NCBI RefSeq assembly: GCF_033958435.1 | Contig: NC_134137.1 | Location: forward strand, 61,830,001-61,894,000 | DNA: 64,000 nucleotides | DNA from: Carettochelys insculpta | Lineage: Eukaryota; Chordata; Testudines; Carettochelyidae | Reading direction: 5' to 3' | In this document: piece by piece, positions 48,167 through 58,951 of the stretch | Layout of the letters: each line of letters starts with the position of its first letter | Numbering within the stretch: the first letter of the stretch is position 1 | Program-made: the position numbers and the translations under genes | The notes under the pieces: generated by a model | What the model saw: only the letters and a program-made list of their open reading frames with translations | The model's database searches: none | What the model was told of the DNA's origin: nothing

Positions 48167-48782
48167 GGCTCCAGCCACACTACAGAGGTCTTTTGAAGTA
48201 AGATATTTTGAAACAGCTATTTTGACATAACACAGCTACATACAAAATGCATTTTGAAATAGCACCCAGCTATTTTGAAATTTGTTTCGGGACACATAGC
48301 ACTATTTCAAAATGGTGCCGTTGGGTACAATTATGGCTTATTTCAAAATAGCCATATTCTGTGTGTTCATGTCTATTTAGAAATAACTGTTTCAAACTAT
48401 CGGAGGGGTAGCCGTGTTAGTCTGGATCTGTAACAGCAACGAAGGGTCTTGTGGTACCTTATAGACTAACAGAAAAGTTTTGAGCGTGAGCTTTCGTGAG
48501 CACAGACTCACTTCATCAGATGCGTCAGATGCATCTGATGAAGTGAGTCTGTGCTCACGAAAGCTCACGCTCAAAACTTTTCTGTTAGTCAATAAGGTGC
48601 CACAAGACCCTTTGTTGCTGTTTCAAACTAGGCATTGTTCCTCCAGCAATGAGCATTACCAATTTTGAAATAATGCAACATAAGGCTATTTATTTCAAAA
48701 TAGCACGTGCGTAGTGTATATGCTAGCAAAGATATTTAAAAAATGACTCTTCTCAGAATAACTCTGTAGTTTGTATGTAGCC
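48167..48782. mobile_element. MITE interrupted by a palindromic SINE
   Basis: The left end GGCTCCAGCCACACTACAGA and the right end TAGTTTGTATGTAGCC are worn inverted copies. The body carries repeated TTTTGAAATAGC / GCTATTTCAAAA blocks. The SINE at 48,400-48,620 splits it, and the two halves continue each other across the insertion. Confidence 0.7.
48400..48620. mobile_element. Palindromic tail-to-tail SINE with exact target-site duplication
   Basis: The forward arm starts TCGGAGGGGTAGCCGTGTTA and runs to CACTTCATCAGATGCG. The turn is at TCAGATGCATCTGA (48,525-48,538). The reverse arm (to about 48,620) repeats CACGAAAGCTCACGCTCAAA, TTTTCTGTTAGTC and GGTGCCACAAGACCC, and stops at GTTGCTG, about 40 nt short of the head. 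CTGTTTCAAACTA is found at 48,387-48,399 and again at 48,618-48,630. The arms are nearly identical, so the copy is young. Confidence 0.9.
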
Positions 48783-48840
48783 TTAATGTGCACCTTGGAG
48801 AATTATTTTGTAAACAATGAAAAGAGTGAAATTGGCAGTA

Positions 48841-49263
48841 CAATAGAAACTCAGCGTTAAAAAACACTTCAAGAATGAAAATTATGAATAACTCTGAAAT
48901 GTTCATAATGCTGAACAAAGTGTTATGGTTGTCTTCAAAAGTTCATAACTGAACATTGATTAAGTACAGCTTTGAAACTTCACTATGCAGAAGAAAAATG
49001 CTGCTTTTAACCACCAGAATTTAAATGGGAGGGAGCTACTTCCTTACCTGGTCAAATCTCTTTCTAGACTTTCGCCTTTTTAGTAGTTTACATTTAATAC
49101 AGTACTGTACTATACAGTGTTTTTTGTTTGGTGGGGTTTTTTTTTGTTTTGTTTTGTTTTGTTTTGTCTTTGCTGCCTAAATGCATACTTTTGGTTCCAA
49201 ACAGTGTGTATAGTTGATGGGTCAATTTGTAACCCTGGTGTTCAAAACTCTGATTTTCTACTG
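48841..49263. mobile_element. pogo/Tigger-like element relic
   Basis: It begins after a TA with CAATAGAAACTCAGCG and ends CTGATTTTCTACTG. The interior reads AATAACTCTGAAATGTTCAT, CATAACTGAACATTGATTAA and TACAGTACTGTACTATACAG, in the order of a Tigger-type element with repeated 'GTTCATAACTC' blocks. A (TTTTG)n run at 49,140-49,168 lies inside. It is non-coding. Confidence 0.7.
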
Positions 49264-51319
49264 CATTAGCAGCTTAAATGGTTGGGGGGGGGTGTGGCTT
49301 GAGTGACAGGAGGTTTTACTAAATGTGAAATTTCTTCCTAACTTAAATCCTTCTGGAACATAAATAACGACATTCTTTAATCTTTTATTCCAAAGGGTCT
49401 CTAGCCATTGGTGACACACACAAATACTTCAGAGTCTTCTAAGAGTTCTCGGTTTTGCGGGGAGAAGCTGAGATTGTTTTGGTGGTGGCATGTAAGTATG
49501 GATGGGAAATTCTCATTTTTTCCAAATAGATCCAACTTTCTATTTTTTAAAAAAATGATGTTTCTGGACTTCTTAAAAGTTTCCAAAACTTTGAGTAATA
49601 AAAAGATGAATTTTCAATTGTTACATTTTCAACAATGTAATTTGATATTCTGCTAATCAAGTATTGTATAACTGTTTCCAGGGGGGACAAAAACACCATC
49701 AAAGATATGTTAAACATCTGAGTGAGGTTAGTTGTACTGGAGTAAACTGCAAGCATTATTAGGACAGCTTAAATTGAACAAGATGAACCTCCAACACTCA
49801 GAATCCTATATTTAGACGTGCAAGGTGGCTTAGGTAACATATAAGGTGACCATCCATCCTATTTTTGGTGGGACGTCCTGACTTTTTTTTTTCTTGGTTT
49901 TTTTTATGAAAGGGACTAATTGTTCCATATTTGCTGCTCAGGTGCAGCTGCCTGCCAGAGAGTATGTACTGTACGTCAGTGGTCTCCACAATAGAGGGAG
50001 CCAGCCATTTAGCTACTTTCCCCTTCCCTGAGGCTCAGGGGAGGGGGAGTGCCCTGGTTGCTCTGTCCCTGCTGCTTCCTCGAGGCTCAGAGAAGGGGAA
50101 AGGGGAGCGCCCCCCGTCCCATATATGGCCATGGGTGATATGGTCACCCTCATAATATATTTTACTGTATCAATTCCTGTTGGTGAAACAGACAATATTA
50201 TGAGCTTACACAAAGCTCTGGTGCACACGTAGGAAAGGGTAGTCGGATTCACAGCTAGATTCAAGGTAGGACAGATTGTCCAATATGAGGACCTACTATG
50301 TTACAAGAGACCATTCCAGGAGAAGTAGGCAGCTAACAGCTGCAGTCAAAGGACAAAGCAGAGTCAGTGGGTTATGCAGCACATCAATCAAGTCTACTCC
50401 TACCCAAAGCCCAGAAACATCCTACTCCATAATCTCCAAGGGACAGAATTTTCACTTTGGCAAACTAGAATTATTTTTTTATTAATGTCACCTCAGTTCT
50501 TTCACAATGATGACTCCACTGACAAATCCACATCACCCAGCTGTCACAGAAAAAAAATCATCTGACTGGACTCTCCACAGCAGATGAATCCACACATTTG
50601 AATCCAGTGGTTGGTTCATGGGGTAAAGGGAGTGGGAAGAGGGGAAGAACTGTGAAATCCTTAATAACATAGCCTAATAAACATTACACCCTCTTCACAA
50701 CCAGGCAGGTTCATATGTAGTACCTGAAATCTGGCCACCCTATTATCAAGCCAGCAAACAAGAGCTGTCATTGTAATGCTCAACTATGAAGACTTACATC
50801 CAGGGGTGACTGGTGAAGCAGGGGATGGAGGGTGCACTGGCCATGTGACACACAAGGACTGAGACAACCCCCTTCCACTCCAGACCCTGTGCCTGCTCCA
50901 GTCATGCCACCTCTTCCAAACAATGTGAACCAGAGGACTAATGGGGCCAGGGGCAGTACCAGCAGCAGGGGGTGTGGCGCACACATACACACACTCATCC
51001 ACAGCAGCTCCGTCTCACTCTGCTTCCTCAGCCATGTCACTCCACTTCTTGCTGGTAAGTGCTGAGGCAGTACTGCTCCTTTCCCAAGTGCCAAAGCTGG
51101 AGGAACAGAGCAAGCTGGGGCTGCCTTTCTCCACCCACCGCTGCTGTTGGTGAGTGGGGAAGAAGTGGGGTCTGGACCCCTCTTCCTGTGAGCACCAGGT
51201 CCCGCTGATGGCCAGCCCCTAGCCCCTCCCCCCAGTGTTTGGTGGGGGGAACCTGACTCCTCATGCTCTCCTCCTATATCACTTATGACTACAACACTGA
51301 GGCCAACTAACAGCTCTCC
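49264..51319. other. No gene seen; partly GC-rich repeat-like
   Basis: 49.83-50.16 kb has GGTGACCATCCATCC on the left and GATATGGTCACCCTCAT on the right, an inverted GGTGACC pair that suggests an old DNA element of about 310 bp. 50.8-51.27 kb is GC-rich with a long minus frame (198 codons, 50,780-51,376), proline/glycine-rich with no domain, and probably repeat-derived. Confidence 0.4.
49846..50150. mobile_element. Possible old DNA element with GGTGACCAT/ATGGTCACC ends
   Basis: AAGGTGACCATCCATCC at about 49,844 is opposed by GGTGATATGGTCACCCTC at about 50,133-50,150. The centre is GC-rich with CTGAGGCTCAGGGGAGGGGG repeated as CGAGGCTCAGAGAAGGGG. The ends support a TIR element; the family is unknown. 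Confidence 0.45.
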
Positions 51320-52240
51320 AGTGTCACTCTGCACTTCACCCAGGAATTTAAGGATATCAGTCACTTTGCAAAACAACTCAAGAAAAACTCTGTAATCTCA
51401 ATCCCTTCAGAAGACCCCACCAGTGACCTGCAGGCTTCCTAAACGAAGGGAACCAGGCAGACTCATCAAATCTGGTCAAGGCACTGTTACTGAAGGAGTA
51501 TCAGGAGTCTTAGAAACCATCTTCAAATTGCTCCTCCAAGACACAATTGACTTCTTCCAGAAACTGCAGCATTAACAACCTCCATAAAACACCATCCTTG
51601 TCACCATGGATGTCACCTCTGTATGCAGCAACATACCTTATAATGACTGTATTACTACCTGTTTCTAATATCTCGAAGACTATGGCAACACCCTGATATC
51701 CCCTCCAAATACGTTGCCAAACTCAGCCATTTCATCCTCACCCATAACAATTTTACATTCAACAGCAAATACTTCTGCAAGGAATGTGCCAGCAGGAACT
51801 CAATACTGCTGAAGGAATGGAAGAATATGTGTCTCAGAGGTCATTTGCATGAGAATGCAAAGGTGTGCATGTGTGATACCTTGCAACCAAAGCCTGATGG
51901 GTAGCAAGGAAGCAATGTGATTTTGTTTATTGTAAATATATTGTTGTAAAATCACAATTTATGCTGATACTCAGTATAAGATGTAAGGAATGTGCCAGCA
52001 GGAGCTCAATAATGCTGGCACATTCCTTAAACTTCCTACAAACTGTGGGAACAGCTCTGGGTATTAGGACAAATCCCCAGTATGGCCAACTTATTCACAG
52101 GCTACCTCAAAGTAGTATGTCTGGAAAAATGAACAAAAAAACTAGTGATTTATCTGAACTACATCAATAATATTTTAATTCTTTGGACAGATAGCCTGAA
52201 CTCCCTCATAGGCTTCCACCACAGTGACAACCACCACCCA
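51320..52240 (+). pseudogene. Penelope-like element reverse transcriptase relic
   Basis: Segments in several frames read DISHFAKQLKKNS, a MDVTS-type block (51,605-51,619), LSHFILTHNNFTFNSKYF (51,725-51,775), LQTVGTALGIRTNPQYG (52,033-52,085) and YLNYINNILILW (52,154-52,190). This order matches the fingers/palm of Penelope-like reverse transcriptases (MDVxSLYxxIP, THNxFxF, GTAMG, YIDDI). The catalytic YIDD reads YINN (52,160-52,171), and many stops and a roughly 250-bp insertion break it. It is clearly dead. Penelope RT copies RNA during target-primed insertion; here only the relic remains. Confidence 0.65.
51770..52030. mobile_element. Insertion in the Penelope relic with 27-bp direct repeats
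   Basis: It interrupts the RT frame between ...NSKYF and LQTVGTALG. AAGGAATGTGCCAGCAGGAA (start 51,779) recurs as AAGGAATGTGCCAGCAGGAG (start 51,985). Over 27 bp the two copies differ at one base. The right copy continues into a hairpin with TGGCACATTCCTT. This could be a short LTR-like piece or a segmental duplication; family unknown. Confidence 0.5.
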
Positions 52241-53207
52241 TTGTGTGGGTGCACATTCTGGGTTGCAATCCAGAACGGTATCAACTCTTATTTTGTAACC
52301 CCAAATGCATCATAATGCCTTCCCAATGTGGGTCTCTGGCCTGTGATGTGCCTACAGCCAGCAACAAACCTGCAATACATGTATGTATTGGGTAGTCCAG
52401 TTCCAATGCTTTGGGTCCTGAAGCCTGCCTGCAAAGCCACAGATTTCCACGGTCTTCCACCAGGCTTGATTAACAACTAGTATAGTGATACCACCTTTTC
52501 CCACCCCCACATATTTTCAAAAATATTGTTCTGAAATGTTTGTTCCAGGACAGGAATGATTATATATGTAATGTTTGTTGCCCTTTTCAGAAGGCATTAT
52601 TCAACAGTTTGCTACTTTATTTGGGCTACACAAGCAGTTCTGTTTACACGCATCACTGGTTTGGTTTAGATTAAAAATGAAGTTTATTAACAAAAGATAA
52701 GATTAAGGGAATTAAAGAGCTAAAATTAGAAATGGCTACCAGCAAATACAAGTGAAGACATCTAAAACTTAACAAGTTTTGGTTCTAGGCTTTTTTACTA
52801 TGGTCTTTCTAATCCACTGTCTTCCAACAAGATGATGACTGACCCTCTCTTCAGTCATAATCTCTCTCCCCCAAAAGTGCTGCTGTCTGCTTATGTCAGT
52901 GAAGAAGGCAACATAGAGTTTTGTAACCGAGCACATAGCTTTCTTCTTCTTCCCTATGTGTGTTTGCTGAAATGCAAATATTCTGTTTCTCACTACCATC
53001 TCCTCCCCCTGCTGTCTTAAAGATCTCGTGTACTACTTGTACATAAGTTGAGGTAAATGCACATTCCTTAGTTTAGGATTGACCTGTTTAAAACTCTTAT
53101 CTAGACTGGGCTGTCTGATTTTGCACATGTGCTAATAACCTCGTATGAGGGAAGTAATTACAGACAGTACCTTTAAAAACCCAGGTTCTCTGGTCCAGCA
53201 ACATCTG
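52241..53207. other. Insert of unknown type within the Penelope relic
   Basis: 52.24-53.2 kb does not continue the RT. AAAATGAAGTTTATTAACAA (about 52,674) resembles sequence seen in sauropsid LTRs, so a solo LTR is possible, but no paired TG...CA ends or duplication were found. Confidence 0.3.
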
Positions 53208-53595
53208 GGCCATATTTACACTAGAGAGATATTGCAACAAAAAATTCTGTCAGCAGATTACAGCCCCTCACAAAAGTGGGTCGCTCTGCCGATCTGCTCG
53301 GTCGACAAGGAGTAGCCAGACTGCCCAGCCACTCTCTCGACAGAATGCCAACAGGAAGCACAGCAGACAGTCCTTCCAGGTCACTGTCAACAGAGGGCCC
53401 TGCGGAGCATCTACATGACTTTTTTATCAACAGATTCTGTGGGTAAAGGTGTTCTGCCTCTTGAGAGAGAGACAGAAGGCTGTTGACAAAAGAGCTGAGT
53501 TCTGGTGACAGAACACATTTTAGTATGGATGCTCCACAGGTTTTGTCAACAAAATGCCTGTTTTGTCAACAAAATCCTGTAGTGTAGGTGTAACC
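53208..53595. mobile_element. MITE, about 388 bp
   Basis: The left end GGCCATATTTACACTAGAGA opposes the right end CCTGTAGTGTAGGTGTAACC. TTTGTCAACAAAA blocks repeat near the right end. It is the same family style as 25.9 kb (GTTGACA motifs). Confidence 0.65.
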
Positions 53596-53989
53596 CTGTA
53601 GTCCTATGTACTGGTGTCCAGCAGCTTGGCTGGGGCTGGAGCTGGAGCTGGTGGCAGCAGGGCTGGGGGTGTCATCCAGCAGGAGTGGGGCCAGAGCAGC
53701 CAGCCACAGCTGTTGCCAGAGCCTTCAGCCAGCAGCAGTGGGGTCAGCAGCAGGAGGCTGCAGTGGGCAGCAATGAGGCTGGGGCTGGTGGTAGGGGGGC
53801 CAGCAGGGGCTGGAACTGGGGTGGAGGTGGGCTGGGGACCAGTGGCAGAGGATCTCCCTGGGTCCAGCAAATCCCCTTGTTTGGGACCAGTGAGGTCTCA
53901 AGGGTACTACATACACTATGGCATCATTGACTACTAACAAGGCATATTTTATACAAAAGATTATTACACTAACGTATAGGGTGTGAATA
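53596..53989. other. GC-rich low-complexity stretch; no gene seen
   Basis: GGGGCTGGAGCTGGAGCTGG and similar GCTGG/CAGCAG repeats run from 53,625 to 53,850. They produce Gly/Ala-rich frames on both strands that are not genes. Confidence 0.45.
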
Positions 53990-55600
53990 CATGGGTGCTT
54001 TCGATTACATCTATCCATCAGACTCTTTCTAGAGCTCTCCTACCCCACTGACATCCTTTTCAATCATGAAACTCTACAGACAACTATATAGAAGACACCC
54101 ATGGACTTTGCTCTCCTTCACAGAAGCAGTAACCACCTCAAATCACACCAAGAAATTTGAAAAGTCAGGTACTCAGGTACCATAGAATTTTCTCCAATAA
54201 GAAAGTCCAGGATATGTACCTTAACACACTTAAAACTGCCTATACCAAACAAGGATGCTCTACCATAGTAGAAGATCTCAGTGTGGAATAAGCCACCCGA
54301 AGTGCCCTGTGAGAGCCTACTTAAATATGCCCCAAAGGGAGGGGGAGAAAAAGTAAAAATAAAACACAAGATCTGAGCCTACACTCCTAATTGTCACCTA
54401 CCACCCAGCCTGGAACCTACATGGATTATCACTAAACAATTATAACCCGTACTTGAGGGGGACCACATCCTGAAATAACTCTTTCCAGAACCCCATCTGC
54501 TGGCCTTAAATAGCTCTCCAACCTTGCCAAGTTCTTAAGAAGCAAGTTCCCCACAGCCCAGGACTCACTAACTCAAAGCAGTACCAGATATTGTCACATA
54601 TAAGCTGCGTCTACACGTGCACGCTACTTTGACGTTAGGCGGCGAGACGTCGAAGTCGCTAACCTCATGAGGGGATCGGAATAGCGCCCTACTTCGACGT
54701 TCAACGTCGAAGTAGGGACCGTGTAGACAATCCGCGTCCCGCAACGTCGAAATTGTGGGGTCCTCCATGGCAGCCATCAGCTGGGGGGTTGAGAGATGCT
54801 GTCTCTCCAGCCCGTGCGGGGCTCTATGGTCACTGTGGGCAGCAGCCTTTAGCCCAGGGCTTCTGGCTGCTGCTGCTGCAGCGGGGGATTCATGCTGCAT
54901 GCACAGGGTCTGCAACTCGTTGTCGGCTCTGTGTATCTTGTGCTGTTTAGTGCAAGTGTGTCTGGGAGGGGCCCTTTAAGGGAGCGGCTGGCTGTTGCGT
55001 CCGCCCTGTGACCCTGTCTGCAGCTGTGCCTGGCACCCTTATTTCGATGTGTGCTACTGTGGTGTGTAGACGTTCCCTCGCAGCGCCTATTTCGATGTGG
55101 TGCTGCGCAACTTCGATGTTGAACATCGACGTTGCCAGCCCTGGAGGATGTGTAGACGTTATTCATCGAAATAGCCTATTTCGATGTCGCCACATCGAAA
55201 TAGGCTACTTCGATGTAGGCTTCACGTGTAGACGTAGCCATATTGCTGTAACAGGTACAAAACCTCCAACCATATCCCTATTACTACAACGATCAGTACA
55301 CGTGACAACATACATTTCAATATCCATGGGTCCTACACATGTGTATTGCAACATGTGATGTACCTCACCCAGGGCACTAAATACTCCATTGGCAACTGTG
55401 TGGGTGAAATGAGACAATCACTACTCTCCCAAATAGACTTTCAGAAAACTGATAGAAGACAAAAATGCAAGATCATCTGTGGCAAACACTTTTAAATTCA
55501 ACAGTCACTCCACATTTCACTTTTCAGTCCTTATCCTCAAAGGAAATCTGTGTGACCACTTCACAAGATAAGCTTGGGGATTTAAATCTATGAGTGTGCT
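53990..55600 (+). pseudogene. Possible C-terminal part of the Penelope-like relic, split by a MITE
   Basis: After the 54,604-55,239 MITE, frames read HGSYTCVLQHVMYLTQG and NCVGEMRQSLLSQIDFQ (about 55,325-55,445). These echo a GIY-YIG-like order (YTCxxxNVxYxIxC ... YVGETxQxLxxRI) of Penelope endonucleases. The 54.0-54.6 kb part reads AVTTSNHTKKFEKSGTQ and GCSTIVEDLSVE in frames with many stops. The assignment is weaker than for the RT part. If right, one Penelope copy spans 51.3-55.6 kb with at least four later insertions. Confidence 0.35.
54604..55239. mobile_element. MITE, 636 bp, with CpG-rich ends and GC-rich core
   Basis: The left end GCTGCGTCTACACGTG opposes the right end CACGTGTAGACGTAGCC. 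ACTTCGACGTTCAACGTCGA and CTATTTCGATGTCGCC blocks repeat in both orientations near the ends. The core (about 54,760-55,010) is a non-repetitive GC-rich segment. GTGTAGACG also occurs internally (54,721; 55,064; 55,150), so the ends may be tandemly duplicated. No frame has a domain. Confidence 0.8.
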
Positions 55601-57027
55601 AGGCATTAAAAATCATGACTCAATAAAGGCACTAGATTTATTGTTCATTGCAACAAGCTACTTACCATCCTTTTGTCCTATGACTTCAGAGGTGTTAACT
55701 GCCTATTTCTTCTTCAACCAGTGAGGGTAAACTGAGGCTAGTGAATGGGTTGTACAAGTGGCACACCTTCATCTTAGTGGTCTACAAGATTGTCCAAAAC
55801 AGTCTCTTGAGATAGGGTAGCCTTGTAACTGTGCTTGGGTGCCTAGAATTTGTGGGGTGTGCCATCTGAACCATAGCAGCACTTTGATTGGATGAAGAGG
55901 GAGCACATGGCTCTCACAATAGTACAATCAGCACACGCTTCCTTCACATGCCTTTGCTTTACATGCTTGCCATTAATATCAGTAGGAAAAAAAACTGTGC
56001 AGATGAAAACTTGTAGAATCTGGCAACCCTGTGCAAGGGTAAACAAAAAGTCTTGTGAGCCACATGCAGCCCTTGGACTGCAGGTAGCCCACCCATGCTT
56101 TAAATCAAGTGAGAGCAAAATGGGGGGCAGGCATGAAATTTTTAAAGGGAGAGGGTGTAGTATGATTTGTGTCACGTGTCAGGCTCATCCATCTCATTTA
56201 AAATGATGAAATAGGTTACTGGTTTTATGTATGTGTATTCTCTTACATACTGATTTATAAAGTTTTTGCATTCTACAAACTTACACATTCCAAAAGAAGG
56301 TTTTTTTCATATGAACATAACCAACATTTCTGTCAGTTTGGATTACATTAGACAGGTTGGCGAGGGCAGGGGGAACCCTGCTAATTGCAGGGATTAAAAG
56401 TGGGGCCCTCCGTTGAAAGTTTGCTCACCCCTGCCTTAAATGATCTTTGCAGCATGAGTTAACTCTTTATGCTTAACAATCTGTTCCACCTGGTGTTTCT
56501 CTCTAACACTCTGAGTACCTTTCTCAGGCCAGGAAAACTGTTCAGTGTAAGTTTGAAAACTTCTCTTTTGACCAAATGCTGCTGGTAAATAAGAGGTATT
56601 ACCTGATTCAATTTGTCAGTCGAATGTCCTGGGACCAACACAACTAAAGCTACTCTCCTCAGCGGCCAAATACCTTGTTTTGTCATGATTAAGCTAATTC
56701 AATGCATGTACAAGTCATTGATAGTTAAATCTGTGCATATGCAATAACAGAAGTGTACATTTTTGACAGGAGTCATGGCTAGGGATTCTTGCCCAATTTT
56801 ACCTACTCAGCTTTCCCATTACAGTAACCGACTGCAACTCTAAAGAACAAGTGAAGTGCATAACAGGGTTTAAATTCAGACAAAGCCAGACAGAGTGGAT
56901 CTCCAGGAAATACTTTCAAACCTACAGGAGCCGCAGCACCTCTGATAGGGCTTCTGCCCCAAGCTCTGATGCACTCCATGGGGCTTCTGCCCCAGTGGTT
57001 TGGGAAATATTTAGGAAGAATTTAAGC
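55601..57027. other. No gene seen; repeat relics
   Basis: 56.02-56.10 kb (GTGAGCCACATGCAGCCCTT, GGTAGCCCACCCATGC) and 56.36-56.44 kb (GGGCCCTCCGTTGAAAG) look like pieces of GGGCAA-type DNA elements. No domain-bearing frames. Confidence 0.4.
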
Positions 57028-57831
57028 CAGGGTGGGCAATAATTTTGATGGGGATGGGGAGTCACAACAAGATTTTGAGAACAACAAGAAGTCTTGTGCC
57101 ATCTTATAGACTAACACATATTTTGGTGCATAAGCTCCATAAGCCACAGGACTTCTCGTTGTTTTCAAAACTACAAACTAACACAGCTACCTCTCTGATA
57201 CTTGTCACCAAACAAGATTTTGGTAAGTGGGCAAGGAGAAGTGGTAGGGTCTGGGGTGGCAGTTGATGCAGAATGGAACTTGGGGAAGGGGAGTGGGGTG
57301 CAGGAGAAGGTGTGGGGTCTGCGAGGGAGTTAGTTGAAGGAGGGGGGTTGTGACCTGGGGTAGGGTATTGGGGTGCAGGGTCCAGGAGAGGATTCTGGCT
57401 TGAGGGAGGCTGTAGGAGCGGGTGTAGGGTCTTAGAGGGAGTTGCGGGTGTAAGGTTCCAGAAGTATGCTCTGGCAGGGAGGGGCAGCTCTTGGCCAGCA
57501 CCACTCTCAGGCTGGCTTCCCTGCCTGCCAGCAGGCCTGGCCCACTCACCATTCCATGTGGCTCTCTGGGCTGGGAAGGGAAGGCCTCTCAGGCTGTCTC
57601 CATCCCCAGCAAAATCAGTTCTTATTGACCAGAAAACAACCCATGGGAGCTGAGAAATTGTGCTGCACTGTTTCCAAACCCAGCAAAATCTCTCAGGTCC
57701 CATTAGTCTGTTTTGCTGGGGGCTAGGGCCAACATCTGAAGCTCTCCTCCTCTGCAGCCTTAGGGCTGGCCCTGGGCCAGATTAAAAAGCTTGGTGAGCC
57801 GAATCTAGCACTCAGGCCTTATCTTGCCTGA
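57028..57831. mobile_element. Non-autonomous DNA transposon, GGGCAA type, interrupted by a SINE
   Basis: The left end CAGGGTGGGCAATAATTTTG is the reverse of the 13.84-kb end. The right part has GAGCCGAATCTAGCACTCAG and CTTATCTTGCCTGA. The 199-codon minus frame at 57,104-57,703 is Pro/Ser-rich, lies inside this repeat and is incidental. It mirrors the 12,942-13,850 copy in orientation. Confidence 0.55.
57078..57203. mobile_element. Palindromic tail-to-tail SINE, minus orientation
   Basis: The right arm read on minus starts AGTATCAGAGAGGTAGCTGT and runs GTTTTGAAAACAACGAGAAG. The left arm (57,078-57,137) holds AACAACAAGAAGTCTTGTGC and TTATAGACTAACACATAT without the head. AACAAGATTTTG is found on both sides (57,066-57,077 and 57,211-57,222). 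GTCAC on both sides extends the duplication to about 17 bp with a 2-nt indel. Confidence 0.8.
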
Positions 57832-58780
57832 TTTGTAAAGCCTTCTTGTGGGTCATGAGCAAGTTATTATAGGGCCACAGCAAATTTGAGCAAACAATCT
57901 GGGTCTGAGTCATGTGTTCTAATAGCCAAAAGTCACTTCACCTGCTTTTGCAAGCAGGCCAATGTGGCTGGACTCTGTAGGGTGGTGAGATGGGCCAGGA
58001 CCCCACGGAGCAGAGTGGCCAGAATAAGGAGACCCAGGACTTCTCCCTGTCTACCGGGTCCAAATCCAGGGCCCTGTCAGTGACAGGATTACCAGCCACC
58101 AGTTTAGTGGGGATCTGACCCAAACACACCAAGCTAGTCTCCAGGTCACCAACCACCTCACTGCAGAGCCTCCCCCGGTTACTTCCTATCTGCTTCTCTG
58201 CAACTTGTGGTCTCTTGATCCTCCTGGTCTCTCCTGCTGTGAGACCTACAGGTCATGAGTCACTGCTGGCTGGCTGGTCTCCATGTAGTGAAGTGTTGGC
58301 AGTCCTTCAGCAGGAGTCTGCAACACACCTCCTTCCCCTCTAGTGATGAACTCTTAATAAGCTGGGCTGTTCCCTTTTATACCTGGCTTCCAGCTGGAGT
58401 AGACCCAGCAGAGCCAAGGAGGCCTGGTCTCCTCAGCCCAGAGAGAGGAATTAACCCCTATAGTCTCAGTGCCCTGCAGGCATGCCTCATCACATGCTCC
58501 AATTTTGCTGCAACATAAAAACCATTACAGTTAATGATGGTGTGTACAAACACCATTGCCCTGAATGTACTAGTTCGCAAGAGTAAAATGTAAGAGTTCT
58601 GTAAAGCTGAAAATTTTCTCTTATTTTTTCTTTCCATGTAAAAATTAAAATTAATGAAAATAAATAATGTGAACCAGTTTTGAGCCGCTCAGCTTCAAGT
58701 AGATTTGTCATATCTCTAAGTGATGTCACTAGACTGACTTAACTTTTTAGTGTAGACCAGTCCTCATTTATACTGGCTAT
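57832..58780. other. No gene seen
   Basis: Mixed-composition DNA with short overlapping frames. No recognised repeat or domain. Confidence 0.4.
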
Positions 58781-58787
58781 CTTAGCT

Positions 58788-58951
58788 CAATAGAACTGGT
58801 ATTGATAAGCTTTTATAGGACAGACCCACTTCTTCTGTCCTACGAAAGATCATCACCTAATAAATCATTTTGTTAGTCTTTAAAATGCTACCTAACTGCT
58901 GCTTTGTTTTGTGAGAATACAGACTAACACAGCTACCTCTCTGTTACTTAG
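58788..58951 (-). mobile_element. SINE, minus, with a short fold-back arm
   Basis: On minus from 58,951: AGTAACAGAGAGGTAGCTGT, GTTAGTCTGTATTCTC, then the A-rich tract and AGCAGTTAGGTAGCATTTTA body. The left end (58,788-58,825, GATAAGCTTTTATAGGACAG and CCCACTTCTTC) is a short forward arm, so the copy is a truncated tail-to-tail form. No convincing target-site duplication was found. Confidence 0.75.

Noticed and set aside
50780..51376. Minus-strand frame of 198 codons
   Set aside because: GC-rich repeat-like stretch, Pro/Gly/Ser-rich, no domain, overlapping frames on both strands.
57104..57703. Minus-strand frame of 199 codons, Pro/Ser-rich
   Set aside because: It lies wholly inside a GGGCAA-type DNA element and begins in a SINE.
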